The position numbers and the translations under genes are program-made. Shown piece after piece: positions 44,019 through 51,634 of a stretch of 64,000 nucleotides of DNA. Below the pieces are notes generated by a model. The model saw only the letters and a program-made list of their open reading frames with translations, had not been told where the DNA came from and searched no databases. Source of the DNA: Actinomadura macrotermitis (GTDB taxonomy: Bacteria > Actinomycetota > Actinomycetes > Streptosporangiales > Streptosporangiaceae); contig NZ_WEGH01000001.1 of assembly GCF_009604375.1 (NCBI RefSeq), positions 1,488,001 through 1,552,000 of the forward strand, given 5' to 3'. Positions within the stretch are counted from its first letter, which is position 1, and every line of letters begins with the position of its first letter.

Positions 44019-45514
44019 CTGACGAGCTCCCGCAGCCGGTCCCGGTCGAGCTTGCGGCCCCGGCCCGAGCGCGGCAGCTCCGGCAGCGCGACGATCCGGT
44101 CCGGCAGCGCGTCGTGGTCGATCACCTCGGGCAGCCGCCGCGCCAGGCCGGCGGTGTCGCCGACGACGGCGAGGACGACCTGCTCGTCGCCGGTCTCGGG
44201 GTCGGGCAGCCCGACGATCGCGGCCTCCTGCACACCGTCCAGCGCGGCGATCGCCGGTTCGTACAGGCCCGGGTAGAGGTTGAACTTGCCCCGGATCAGC
44301 ATGTCCTTCTTGCGGCCGAGCAGGACCAGGCGGCCGTCGTCGAGCCGGGCCAGGTCGCCGGTCGGCAGTTCCTTCAGGGGCGGGTCGCCGAGGTAGCCGC
44401 GGCACAGGTTCGGCCCCGCCAGCAGCAGCTCGCCGTCCTCGGCGAAGGACGTGCCGGTCAGCGGCGCGCCGAGCAGGTCGCCCTCGGCGCCGGACTCGGT
44501 GTGCGCGAGCTTGTCCTGCGCGGACGCGATCGCGACCGGCAGGATCTCGGTCATCGCGTACACCGACAGCACCTCGGCGTCCGGCGCGGCCGCGACGGCG
44601 CGGCGCAGGATCCCGGCGGGCGCGGGCGCCGCGCCGAGCAGCACGTACCGCAGACCCGGCGGCAGCACCGGCGCGGCGTCCAGGATCTCGGCGAGGTGGA
44701 CCGGCACGCAGAAGGTGTGGGTGGCGCCGCGCTCGGCGAGCTGGCGGGCGAAGTCGGCGGGCGCGCAGAACAGCGGCGGCATCGACCAGCGCGCCCCCGA
44801 GATGAGGGTGGGCAGGCCGAGCATGAGCTGGTCGGTGTGCACCACGTCGCCGGGCCCGAGCGGCAGCCGGGCGCGGAACAGCTCCAGCGCCGCCGCCAGC
44901 GACGCCTGGGTGTGCACGACGGCGCGCGGGTTGGCGGTGGTGCCCGACGTGAAGATCACGGCGGCGGGCGCGTCCGGGTCGCCGAGATCGTCCGGCTCGG
45001 GCGCGTCCCCCTGCAGCAGGCGGGCGAACGACAGGGCACCGCGCGGCACGCCCGGCAGCCGCCGCCCGACGTACAGGTGCCGCATCGGGGCGGTATCGTC
45101 GGGAATCTGCAGGTCGGCGAGGTTCGGCAGCAGCAGGCCGCGGCGGCGGGCGTAGGCGCGCACGAGGCGCAGGCGGCTGCCCGCGTACAGCAGCGATTCG
45201 GCCGCCGACCAGCGCGGACGCGCCAGCCGCAGCCGGGCGGTGAACATCTCCGGCCCGGCGCCGGGGTCGGCGAACACCACCACGCCGCGCGCCGCGACGA
45301 CGCCGAGCGCGAGCACCAGCGACTCGGGCGACGGCCGGACCGAGAACAGCACGCCGTCGCCGGGCTCCAGGCCCGCCGCCAGCAGCCCGTGCCGGACGGC
45401 GAGGACCTGCCGGCGCAGCTCCCCGTAGGTCAGCTCGGCGCCGTCGCCCGCGACGAGCGCCACGCCGTCCGGGGTAGCGGCGGCCTGGTCGAGCAGTTGC
45501 CGGACGAGCGTCAT
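44015..45514 (-). CDS. AMP-forming ligase, OleC-like (beta-lactone synthetase type)
   Basis: A 499-residue ANL enzyme. The P-loop is VIFTSGTTANPRAVVHTQAS; A5 reads YAMTEILPVAIA, which resembles OleC; a DPGAG segment early in the protein recalls the OleC DPGMG. A7/A8 are PTGDLARLDDGRLVLLGRK and KFNLYPG; the C-terminal SGRGRKLDR is short. OleC turns a beta-hydroxy acid into a beta-lactone. ATG overlaps the 35-residue ORF stop by 4 bp. It may instead be an ordinary acyl ligase; the neighbours favour OleC. Confidence 0.72.
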   Translation of the reverse strand: MTLVRQLLDQAAATPDGVALVAGDGAELTYGELRRQVLAVRHGLLAAGLEPGDGVLFSVRPSPESLVLALGVVAARGVVVFADPGAGPEMFTARLRLARPRWSAAESLLYAGSRLRLVRAYARRRGLLLPNLADLQIPDDTAPMRHLYVGRRLPGVPRGALSFARLLQGDAPEPDDLGDPDAPAAVIFTSGTTANPRAVVHTQASLAAALELFRARLPLGPGDVVHTDQLMLGLPTLISGARWSMPPLFCAPADFARQLAERGATHTFCVPVHLAEILDAAPVLPPGLRYVLLGAAPAPAGILRRAVAAAPDAEVLSVYAMTEILPVAIASAQDKLAHTESGAEGDLLGAPLTGTSFAEDGELLLAGPNLCRGYLGDPPLKELPTGDLARLDDGRLVLLGRKKDMLIRGKFNLYPGLYEPAIAALDGVQEAAIVGLPDPETGDEQVVLAVVGDTAGLARRLPEVIDHDALPDRIVALPELPRSGRGRKLDRDRLRELVR

Positions 45515-45618
45515 GATGCTGTGCCTCCCGCTCGCTTCCAGGGCGCCTTTTCGGCGCCGTCTTCCCTCGTCGCAGGCTCCTCGGTCCAGACGACGCCGCG
45601 CCCTTCCAGCGAGCTCAT
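45511..45618 (-). CDS. 35-residue coupled micro-ORF inside the Ole-like operon
   Basis: A 35-residue frame, MSSLEGRGVVWTEEPATRED followed by a basic tail ending GGTAS, lies between the P450 and OleC-like genes. Its ATG overlaps the P450 stop and its stop overlaps the OleC-like ATG, each by 4 bp (ATGA), with GGAGGATGAG upstream. Within it, the mRNA can form a hairpin of two GGCGCC arms (45542-45558). Overlap on both sides suggests it is translated. No family is recognised. Confidence 0.55.
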   Translation of the reverse strand: MSSLEGRGVVWTEEPATREDGAEKAPWKRAGGTAS

Positions 45619-46778
45619 CTCATCCTCCGAACGGTGAGGGTGCGGTAGGTCGGGATGAGGACGCCGCGAGCGGCGGCCCGGCCGGTGATCGTCAGCGGGG
45701 CGGCGTCCAGCAGCGTCCCGGCGACGAGCCGGATCTCGGCCATGGCGAGGGGGTAGCCGATGCAGAAGTGCGGGCCGGCGCCGAACCACAGGCGCCGCAG
45801 CTCGGGCGGCTGCGGCCGGTCCGGGTCGAACGGGCCGTAGGCGCGGCAGCAGTTGTGCGTGGCGATCAGCACCCGGTCGCCGGGGCGGACCGGCACGCCG
45901 CCGACGTCGGTCTCGCGGTGCACGCTGCGCAGCATCACCGGGGTCGGGGTGGTGACGCGCATGGCCTCGTCGATCGCGGGGTCCAGCCGGGAGCGGTCGG
46001 CGGCGACGGCGTCCAGCAGCCCGGCGTCGTGCAGCAGCGCGACCAGGCGCGGCACCAGCGTCGCGACGGTCTCGGTGCCGGTGAGGAAGAACGCGCCGGC
46101 GGCGCCGCGCGCCTCGTCCTCCGACAGGCCGAGCGCGCGCATCCGGCCCATGACGGTGCTCTCGTCGCCCGCCGCGTAGGACTTGGCGGCGATGTCGCCG
46201 AGCGGGTCCAGCACTTCGCGGGCGCGGGCGACCTGGTCCGGGGACAGCCGCCGGGTGCGCAGCGAGATCATCGACACGATCCGCTCGCCCTGCTCGAACA
46301 GGTGCCGGTAGGCGGCCTCGCCGCCGGTCTCCAGCCCGATGACCTCGCCGATCACCGCGCCCGCCATCAGCCGCATCGTGTCGACCAGGTCGACCTCGGC
46401 GCCCGCCGCGAGCCTGCCCGCCAGGTCCGCGAGGGGCCCGGCGAGGACGCGGGCGCACAGCGCGTCGCTGTAGGCGGGAGTGAACAGCTCGGTGAGGCGG
46501 CGGCGGAGCGCCCGGTGGCCCTCGCCCTCCATGTTGAGCAGCACCGACGGGCCGAGGACGGGCGTCCACAGGTCGCCGGGCGAGCCGGGGCCGTCCTTGC
46601 GGAACGTCTCGCCGTCCATCAGGACCCGCCGGGCCAGGGACGCCTCGCTCACCACCACGCCGACGCCCGGCACCCGCACGACCGGGCCGCGCCGCGCCAG
46701 GCCGCGCAGCAACGGGTAGGCGAACGGGTGCGTGGTCAGGTACAGGCGCTGTTCCCAATCCAACACAGCCCAGTTCAC
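45615..46778 (-). CDS. Cytochrome P450
   Basis: A 387-residue bacterial P450. The I-helix motif is FFLTGTETVATL, the K-helix ExxR is DEAMRV and the haem loop is WFGAGPHFCIGYPLA. GTG at 46778 overlaps the glycosyltransferase stop by 4 bp. Sequence blocks (RRVLMDGETFRK, GVLIPTYRTLTV) resemble the P450 at 48696-49880, so the two may be paralogues. It probably oxidises the Ole-type lipid product; the site is unknown. Confidence 0.9.
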   Translation of the reverse strand: MNWAVLDWEQRLYLTTHPFAYPLLRGLARRGPVVRVPGVGVVVSEASLARRVLMDGETFRKDGPGSPGDLWTPVLGPSVLLNMEGEGHRALRRRLTELFTPAYSDALCARVLAGPLADLAGRLAAGAEVDLVDTMRLMAGAVIGEVIGLETGGEAAYRHLFEQGERIVSMISLRTRRLSPDQVARAREVLDPLGDIAAKSYAAGDESTVMGRMRALGLSEDEARGAAGAFFLTGTETVATLVPRLVALLHDAGLLDAVAADRSRLDPAIDEAMRVTTPTPVMLRSVHRETDVGGVPVRPGDRVLIATHNCCRAYGPFDPDRPQPPELRRLWFGAGPHFCIGYPLAMAEIRLVAGTLLDAAPLTITGRAAARGVLIPTYRTLTVRRMR

Positions 46779-47527
46779 CGGATGTCCACGACGTCGGGCC
46801 GGTAGCGGTGGTCGGCGTACCAGCCGAGGGTCCGGACCAGGCCGAACGCGCGCAGCCGCCGCACCGACCCGTACACCGTGACGTCCTTGCGCAGCCCGTA
46901 GTCGGTGGTGAGGTAGCGGACCTGGTTGACCAGGGCGCGGTCCTCGTGGACGTCCTCGATGCGGGTGCGCGGGAACCCGCCCGCCCGTTCGTACAGGCTC
47001 GCGGTGATGGCCATGTTGCAGCCCGGCATCATCACGTAGGGGCCGAGGTAGAGCGGGTCCTGGTTGCCCGGGCGGAACCGCCCGAACGTCGCGGCGAGCT
47101 GCACGACGGCGGGCAGCAGCCGGCGCTCCCAGAACTTCAGCGGGAACTCGTCGGTGCGCGGCAGCAGCGGCCCGCTGACCATCTCCAGCCCGTCGTCGAA
47201 CGCCCGCTTCACCGCCGCGACCCAGTCGCGGTCGGGCAGGCAGTCGGCGTCGGTGCGGGCGAGGTGGGTGGCGCCGGCGAGGATGGCGTGCCGGATGCCG
47301 GTGTCGGCGGCGGCGCCGGTGCCCTTCTCCAGTTCCCCGATCAGCCGCACGTCCACCTTGGGGTGGTCGGCGGCGAACGCCCGGACGACGGCGCAGGTGC
47401 CGTCGGTGCTGGCGTTGTCGACCACGACCAGCGTGTAGTCCAGGTCGGTCTGCTCGGCGAGGCGGCGCAGCGTGGCGCCGATCGAGCGCTCCTCGTTGTA
47501 GGCGGGGACGACGATCCACAGCTCCAT
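46775..47527 (-). CDS. Family 2 glycosyltransferase
   Basis: A 250-residue GT2 enzyme. The nucleotide-sugar site shows WIVVPAYNEERSIGATLRRL, VVVDNASTDGT, and a DxD in LARTDADCLPD. A later DVHEDRALVNQVRY segment may hold the catalytic aspartate/ED region. It lies 2 bp after the ketosynthase gene and overlaps the P450 by 4 bp. It may glycosylate the lipid product or a carrier; acceptor and sugar are unknown. Confidence 0.85.
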   Translation of the reverse strand: MELWIVVPAYNEERSIGATLRRLAEQTDLDYTLVVVDNASTDGTCAVVRAFAADHPKVDVRLIGELEKGTGAAADTGIRHAILAGATHLARTDADCLPDRDWVAAVKRAFDDGLEMVSGPLLPRTDEFPLKFWERRLLPAVVQLAATFGRFRPGNQDPLYLGPYVMMPGCNMAITASLYERAGGFPRTRIEDVHEDRALVNQVRYLTTDYGLRKDVTVYGSVRRLRAFGLVRTLGWYADHRYRPDVVDIR

Positions 47528-47529
47528 GG

Positions 47530-48522
47530 TCACAGCTCCGCGAACAGCACGCCGAGGCTGACGCCGCCGGCCAGCCCGACCATGGCGATCTTGTCGCCGG
47601 AGCGGCAGCGGCCCTGCTCCAGCGCGGTGGCGATCTGCAGCGGCAGCGTCGCCGACGCGACGTTGCCGTGCTCGGGCAGCGTCACCACCAGCTTCTCCGC
47701 CGGGATGCCGAGGACCTGCCGCAGCACCTCCAGGTAAGGGACGGTCACCTGATGCACGGCGACGACGGCGAAGTCGTCCCAGGTCAGGCCGGTCTTGGCG
47801 AGCGCGTCCACGAAGATCTGCGGGCCGTTGTCCAGGAAGACGTCCTTCAGCTTGCGCCCGTCGCCGCTGAAGTAGGTGTACTCGGGGTCGCGCGGGTGCC
47901 GCGAGCCGCCCGCCGGGAGGGTGCCGACGCGCCAGGCCGCCGACACCGCGGCGAAGTCGCGGTAGAAGATCCCGCCGTCGGCGGCGGCCTCCACCAGCAT
48001 CGCCGCGCCGCCGTCGGACAGGGTGTACCCGGCGAAGGAGTCGACGAACTGGGCCCGGTCGCGCACCCGCCAGCGGATCGCCCGCGACGGGCTCTCGCCG
48101 GTGCAGACCAGCACCCGCTCGTGCTGGCCGGTGCGGATCAGCGCGTCGGCGAGCTGCAGCCCGTTGAGGAAGCTGTTGCAGGCGTTCTTGACGTCGAAGA
48201 CCGGGCAGGTGAGGCCGAGCGCGTCGGCGACGATGTGCGCGGTGGCGGGCTCGATCAGGTCCTGCGACGCCGATCCGAAGATCAGCAGGTCCGGGGTGAC
48301 GCCCCGCTGCGCCAGCACCGTGCGCGCGGCGGCGGCGGCGAGGTCGGAGGCCTGCTCGTCGTCGCCCATGACGTGGCGGCGGCGGATGCCGGTCATCCGC
48401 TCCACGATCGTCGGGTGCGGCCGGTAGCCGCCGCTCTCGGCGGTGACGCGCGCCTCGACCTCGGCGCTGGTGAGCGTCCGTTCGGGCAGGTGAGCGGCGG
48501 CCGCGGTGATGCGGGCTCTCAT
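47530..48522 (-). CDS. KAS III/OleA-like condensing enzyme
   Basis: A 330-residue FabH/OleA-fold thiolase. The catalytic cysteine is in FDVKNACNSFLNGLQLAD, histidine in VVAVHQVTVPYLEV, and asparagine in LPEHGNVASATLPLQI. ATG at 48522 (MRARITAAAAHLPERT) follows GGGGGAG. It heads the OleC/OleD-like operon, so a head-to-head acyl-CoA condensation is the likeliest job. The OleA catalytic glutamate was not confirmed, so other KAS III roles remain possible. Confidence 0.75.
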   Translation of the reverse strand: MRARITAAAAHLPERTLTSAEVEARVTAESGGYRPHPTIVERMTGIRRRHVMGDDEQASDLAAAAARTVLAQRGVTPDLLIFGSASQDLIEPATAHIVADALGLTCPVFDVKNACNSFLNGLQLADALIRTGQHERVLVCTGESPSRAIRWRVRDRAQFVDSFAGYTLSDGGAAMLVEAAADGGIFYRDFAAVSAAWRVGTLPAGGSRHPRDPEYTYFSGDGRKLKDVFLDNGPQIFVDALAKTGLTWDDFAVVAVHQVTVPYLEVLRQVLGIPAEKLVVTLPEHGNVASATLPLQIATALEQGRCRSGDKIAMVGLAGGVSLGVLFAEL

Positions 48523-48695
48523 ACAGGGCTCCCCCGGGGTTACGGTGACTGCGTGGTGTCCGGCCTCCAGGCTCGCCCACCCCGGCCGCACGCGAATAGG
48601 GCACATTAGCCGGTTCCCGATGAGTACTTGCACCTATGTCCTATGAGTCGGATGCCGTTTCCCTTGTGCCACAGGCGTCCCGGAGAATCCTTTTT

Positions 48696-49880
48696 GTGAG
48701 CAGAATGACGGACGACGACGCGACCCGGCACGAGGCCCGCCTGCTGTGGCACGCCAACCCCGGGCTGTTCGCCCTGCTGGAGGCGGCCCGGCACACCGGC
48801 CCGATCGCCCGGGTGCCCCGGCTCGGCTGGGTGGTGACCGACCCGGTGCTGGCGCGGCGGGTGCTGAACGACCACGGCACGTTCACCATGGGCGGCGAGG
48901 GCGGCGTCGGCCACCTGTGGACACAGCTGTTCGGCGACGAGATGGGGGAGTTCTTCGGCGGCGCCCGGCACGCCGAGGTGCGCACCCGCGCCCGCGACCT
49001 GTTCACCGAGGACGCCGCCCGCGACCTGGTCGAACGCGCGCAGGGCGCGCATCTGGCGCAGCTCGCCGGACAGCTCGCGGACGGCGGCTCCGTGGACGTC
49101 GCCGACAGCGCGCGGGTGCTCGGCGGGCGGCTCGTCGCCGACCTGCTCGGCCTCCCCGCCGACCGGCCCGACGACGACTACCGCGGCCTGTTCGCCGCCG
49201 GGGAGCGCCTGGCCGCCCTCGCGCTCGGCACCACCGCGTCCACCGAACTCGCCCCCGACCTGCTGGAACGCGCCCACGAGATCGTGGACGGCCTGACCAC
49301 CGGCGTCCCGGACGCCTACCGCGCCGCCGGTCCGGACACCCTGCTCGGCCGCTGCCGCGAGATGGGCCTCGGCCTGCCGATGGCGCGCGGCCTGGCCACC
49401 CTGCTCGTCATCGCGGGCACCGAGACCGGCGCGTCGGGCACCACCCGCACCGTCGCGCTGCTGCACGACACCGGCCAGCAGCACGCGCTGCTGCGCGACC
49501 CGGGCCTGACGGCGAACGCGGTCCGCGAGGGCCTGCGGGTGGCGGCGCCCGCGCCGGTGATCGGCCGGCACGTGGCGCGCGACGCCGACCTGGCCGGCCG
49601 GGCGCTGCGCGCGGGCGACCGCGTCCTGCTGCTCACCTACCGCGCCACCAACGGCGCCGGGCCGTTCGAGGTGACCCGCGACTACGTCCCCGAGACCCGC
49701 CAGCTGTGGTTCGGCGGCGGCCGCCACCTCTGCCTCGGCGCGGCGGTCGCCCGCACCCAGATCGCGCGGATGCTCGGGGCGCTGCACTCCACCGGCCGCC
49801 CGTACCGGGTGGTGTCGCGGCGCGCGGCCCGCCGGGTGCTGGTGCCGTCGTACGCCTCCCTGGTGGTGAAACCGGCGTGA
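48696..49880 (+). CDS. Cytochrome P450
   Basis: A 394-residue P450 divergent from the ketosynthase operon. The I-helix reads VIAGTETGASGTTR, ExxR is REGLRV and the haem loop is WFGGGRHLCLGAAVA. GTG at 48696 after CGGAGA is used; ATG 48705 is possible. Related to the P450 at 45615-46778. The exporter genes follow by 36 bp. The substrate is unknown. Confidence 0.9.
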   Translation: MSRMTDDDATRHEARLLWHANPGLFALLEAARHTGPIARVPRLGWVVTDPVLARRVLNDHGTFTMGGEGGVGHLWTQLFGDEMGEFFGGARHAEVRTRARDLFTEDAARDLVERAQGAHLAQLAGQLADGGSVDVADSARVLGGRLVADLLGLPADRPDDDYRGLFAAGERLAALALGTTASTELAPDLLERAHEIVDGLTTGVPDAYRAAGPDTLLGRCREMGLGLPMARGLATLLVIAGTETGASGTTRTVALLHDTGQQHALLRDPGLTANAVREGLRVAAPAPVIGRHVARDADLAGRALRAGDRVLLLTYRATNGAGPFEVTRDYVPETRQLWFGGGRHLCLGAAVARTQIARMLGALHSTGRPYRVVSRRAARRVLVPSYASLVVKPA

Positions 49881-49916
49881 AGCCGTCGTGAAACCGGCGC
49901 CCCGCACGATCGGGGC

Positions 49917-50864
49917 ATGACGACGACACCCCTACCGCCGGCGATCGAGGCGAGCGGCCTGCGCCGGTCGTTCGGCGGCACGGCCGTGCTCGACGGCGTC
50001 GACCTGTCCGTGCCGGCCGGCACGGTCTTCGCGCTGCTCGGGCCGAACGGCGCCGGCAAGACCACCATCGTGAAGATCTTGACCACGCTGCTGCGCGCGG
50101 ACGGCGGCCGGGCCCGCGTCGCCGGGCACCCGGTGGACACCGAGCCGGACGCGGTGCGCGCCGCGATCGGCGTCACCGGCCAGTACGCGGCGGTGGACCG
50201 GCTGCTCACCGCGCACGAGAACCTCGTGCTGATGGCGGACCTGCTGCACCTCGGCCGCGCCGAGGGCCGCCGCCGCGCGGCCGGGCTGCTCGCCCGGTTC
50301 GACCTGGAGGACGCGGCGCGCCGGCCCGTCGCGACCTTCTCCGGCGGCATGCGGCGGCGCCTGGACCTGGCGATGACGCTGGTCGGCCGGCCCCGGGTGA
50401 TCTTCCTGGACGAGCCGACCACCGGCCTGGACCCGCGCAGCCGCCGCGGCATGTGGCAGATCGTCCGGGAGCTGGTCGCGGACGGCGTCACGATCTTCCT
50501 GACCACCCAGTACCTGGACGAGGCCGACCGGCTCGCGGACCGGATCGCGGTGCTGGACCGCGGCCGGATCGTCGCCGAGGGCACCGCCGCCGAGCTGAAG
50601 CGGCTGGTCCCCGGCGGCCACATCCGGCTGCGCTTCGCCGAGGAGGCCGGGTTCACCGCCGCGGCCGGGCTGCTGCCGGCGGCGGTGCTCGACGACGAGG
50701 AGCTGACGCTGCAGGTGCCGGGCGACGGCGACGTCCGCGCGCTACAGGACGTCCTCGGCCGGCTCGGGTCCGCCGGGATCGCCGCCGCCGAGCTGGCCGT
50801 GCACACCCCCGACCTCGACGACGTCTTCCTCGCCCTCACCGACCGGAAGGTGCCGGCCCCGTGA
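49917..50864 (+). CDS. ABC transporter ATPase, DrrA-like
   Basis: A 315-residue ATPase with Walker A GPNGAGKTTIVK, Q-loop region GVTGQYAAVDRLLTAHENL, signature FSGGMRRRLDLAMTL, Walker B VIFLDEPTTGLDP and a C-terminal extension like that of DrrA drug exporters. Its stop overlaps the permease GTG by 4 bp. With the permease it probably exports the product of the adjacent P450/Ole-like locus. Confidence 0.9.
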   Translation: MTTTPLPPAIEASGLRRSFGGTAVLDGVDLSVPAGTVFALLGPNGAGKTTIVKILTTLLRADGGRARVAGHPVDTEPDAVRAAIGVTGQYAAVDRLLTAHENLVLMADLLHLGRAEGRRRAAGLLARFDLEDAARRPVATFSGGMRRRLDLAMTLVGRPRVIFLDEPTTGLDPRSRRGMWQIVRELVADGVTIFLTTQYLDEADRLADRIAVLDRGRIVAEGTAAELKRLVPGGHIRLRFAEEAGFTAAAGLLPAAVLDDEELTLQVPGDGDVRALQDVLGRLGSAGIAAAELAVHTPDLDDVFLALTDRKVPAP

Positions 50865-51634
50865 CCGCTCTGAACCACGCCGCCCGCGACTCGGCCACGA
50901 TGCTGCGCCGCAACCTGCGGCACGCCCTGCGCTACCCGGCCATGACGTTCACCGGCCTGATCACCCCGGTCCTGATCATGCTGCTGTTCGTCGGCGTGTT
51001 CGGTCGCGCGCTCGGCGCCGGCATCCCCGGCGGCGGCCGCTACGTCGACTACATCGCGCCCGGCATCATCGTGATGGGGGTGACGTCGGGCTGCATGGCG
51101 ACGTCGGTGGCCGTCTGCGTGGACATGACCGAGGGCGTCACCGACCGGTTCCGCACCATGCCGATCGCGCGGGTGTCGCTGCTCACCGGGCACGTCGCCG
51201 CCGGGGTGATCCAGACGATGGCCAGCACGGTGCTGGTCGTCGCCGCCGCGCTCGCGCTCGGGTTCCGGCCCGGCGCGGGCGTCGCCGGCTGGCTCGGCGC
51301 CGCCGGGCTGCTGGTGCTGCTGGCCTTCGCGCTCACCTGGTTCGCGGTCGCGCTCGGCCTGGTCGCCAAGACGCCCGAGGCGGCCAGCAACTCGCCGATG
51401 ACGGTCCAGTTCCTGCCGTTCCTCGGCAGCGCGATCGTGCCGACGGCGACCATGCCGGCCGGGGTGCGCTGGTTCGCCGAGTACCAGCCGTTCACCCCGA
51501 TCAACGAGGCGCTGCGGGCACTGCTGGCGGGCCACTCCCCCGGGACCGACGGGATCGTCTCGCTCGCCTGGTGCGGCGGGGTCGCCCTCGGCGGCTACTT
51601 GTGGTCGAAGCGGCTGTTCAACCGCGTGCCCTGA
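50861..51634 (+). CDS. ABC-2 type permease, DrrB-like
   Basis: A 257-residue membrane protein with about six hydrophobic segments (FTGLITPVLIMLLFVGVFG, IVMGVTSGCMATSVAV, GLLVLLAFALTWFAVALGLV). GTG at 50861 overlaps the ATPase stop. It forms the exporter with the preceding gene. Its 3' end overlaps the converging SARP gene by 17 bp. Confidence 0.9.
   Translation: MTALNHAARDSATMLRRNLRHALRYPAMTFTGLITPVLIMLLFVGVFGRALGAGIPGGGRYVDYIAPGIIVMGVTSGCMATSVAVCVDMTEGVTDRFRTMPIARVSLLTGHVAAGVIQTMASTVLVVAAALALGFRPGAGVAGWLGAAGLLVLLAFALTWFAVALGLVAKTPEAASNSPMTVQFLPFLGSAIVPTATMPAGVRWFAEYQPFTPINEALRALLAGHSPGTDGIVSLAWCGGVALGGYLWSKRLFNRVP

Noticed and set aside
46775..48604. A possible ketosynthase-glycosyltransferase fusion of 609 codons.
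   Set aside because: The N-terminal half is the ketosynthase gene read out of frame; GT2 starts cleanly at ATG 47527.
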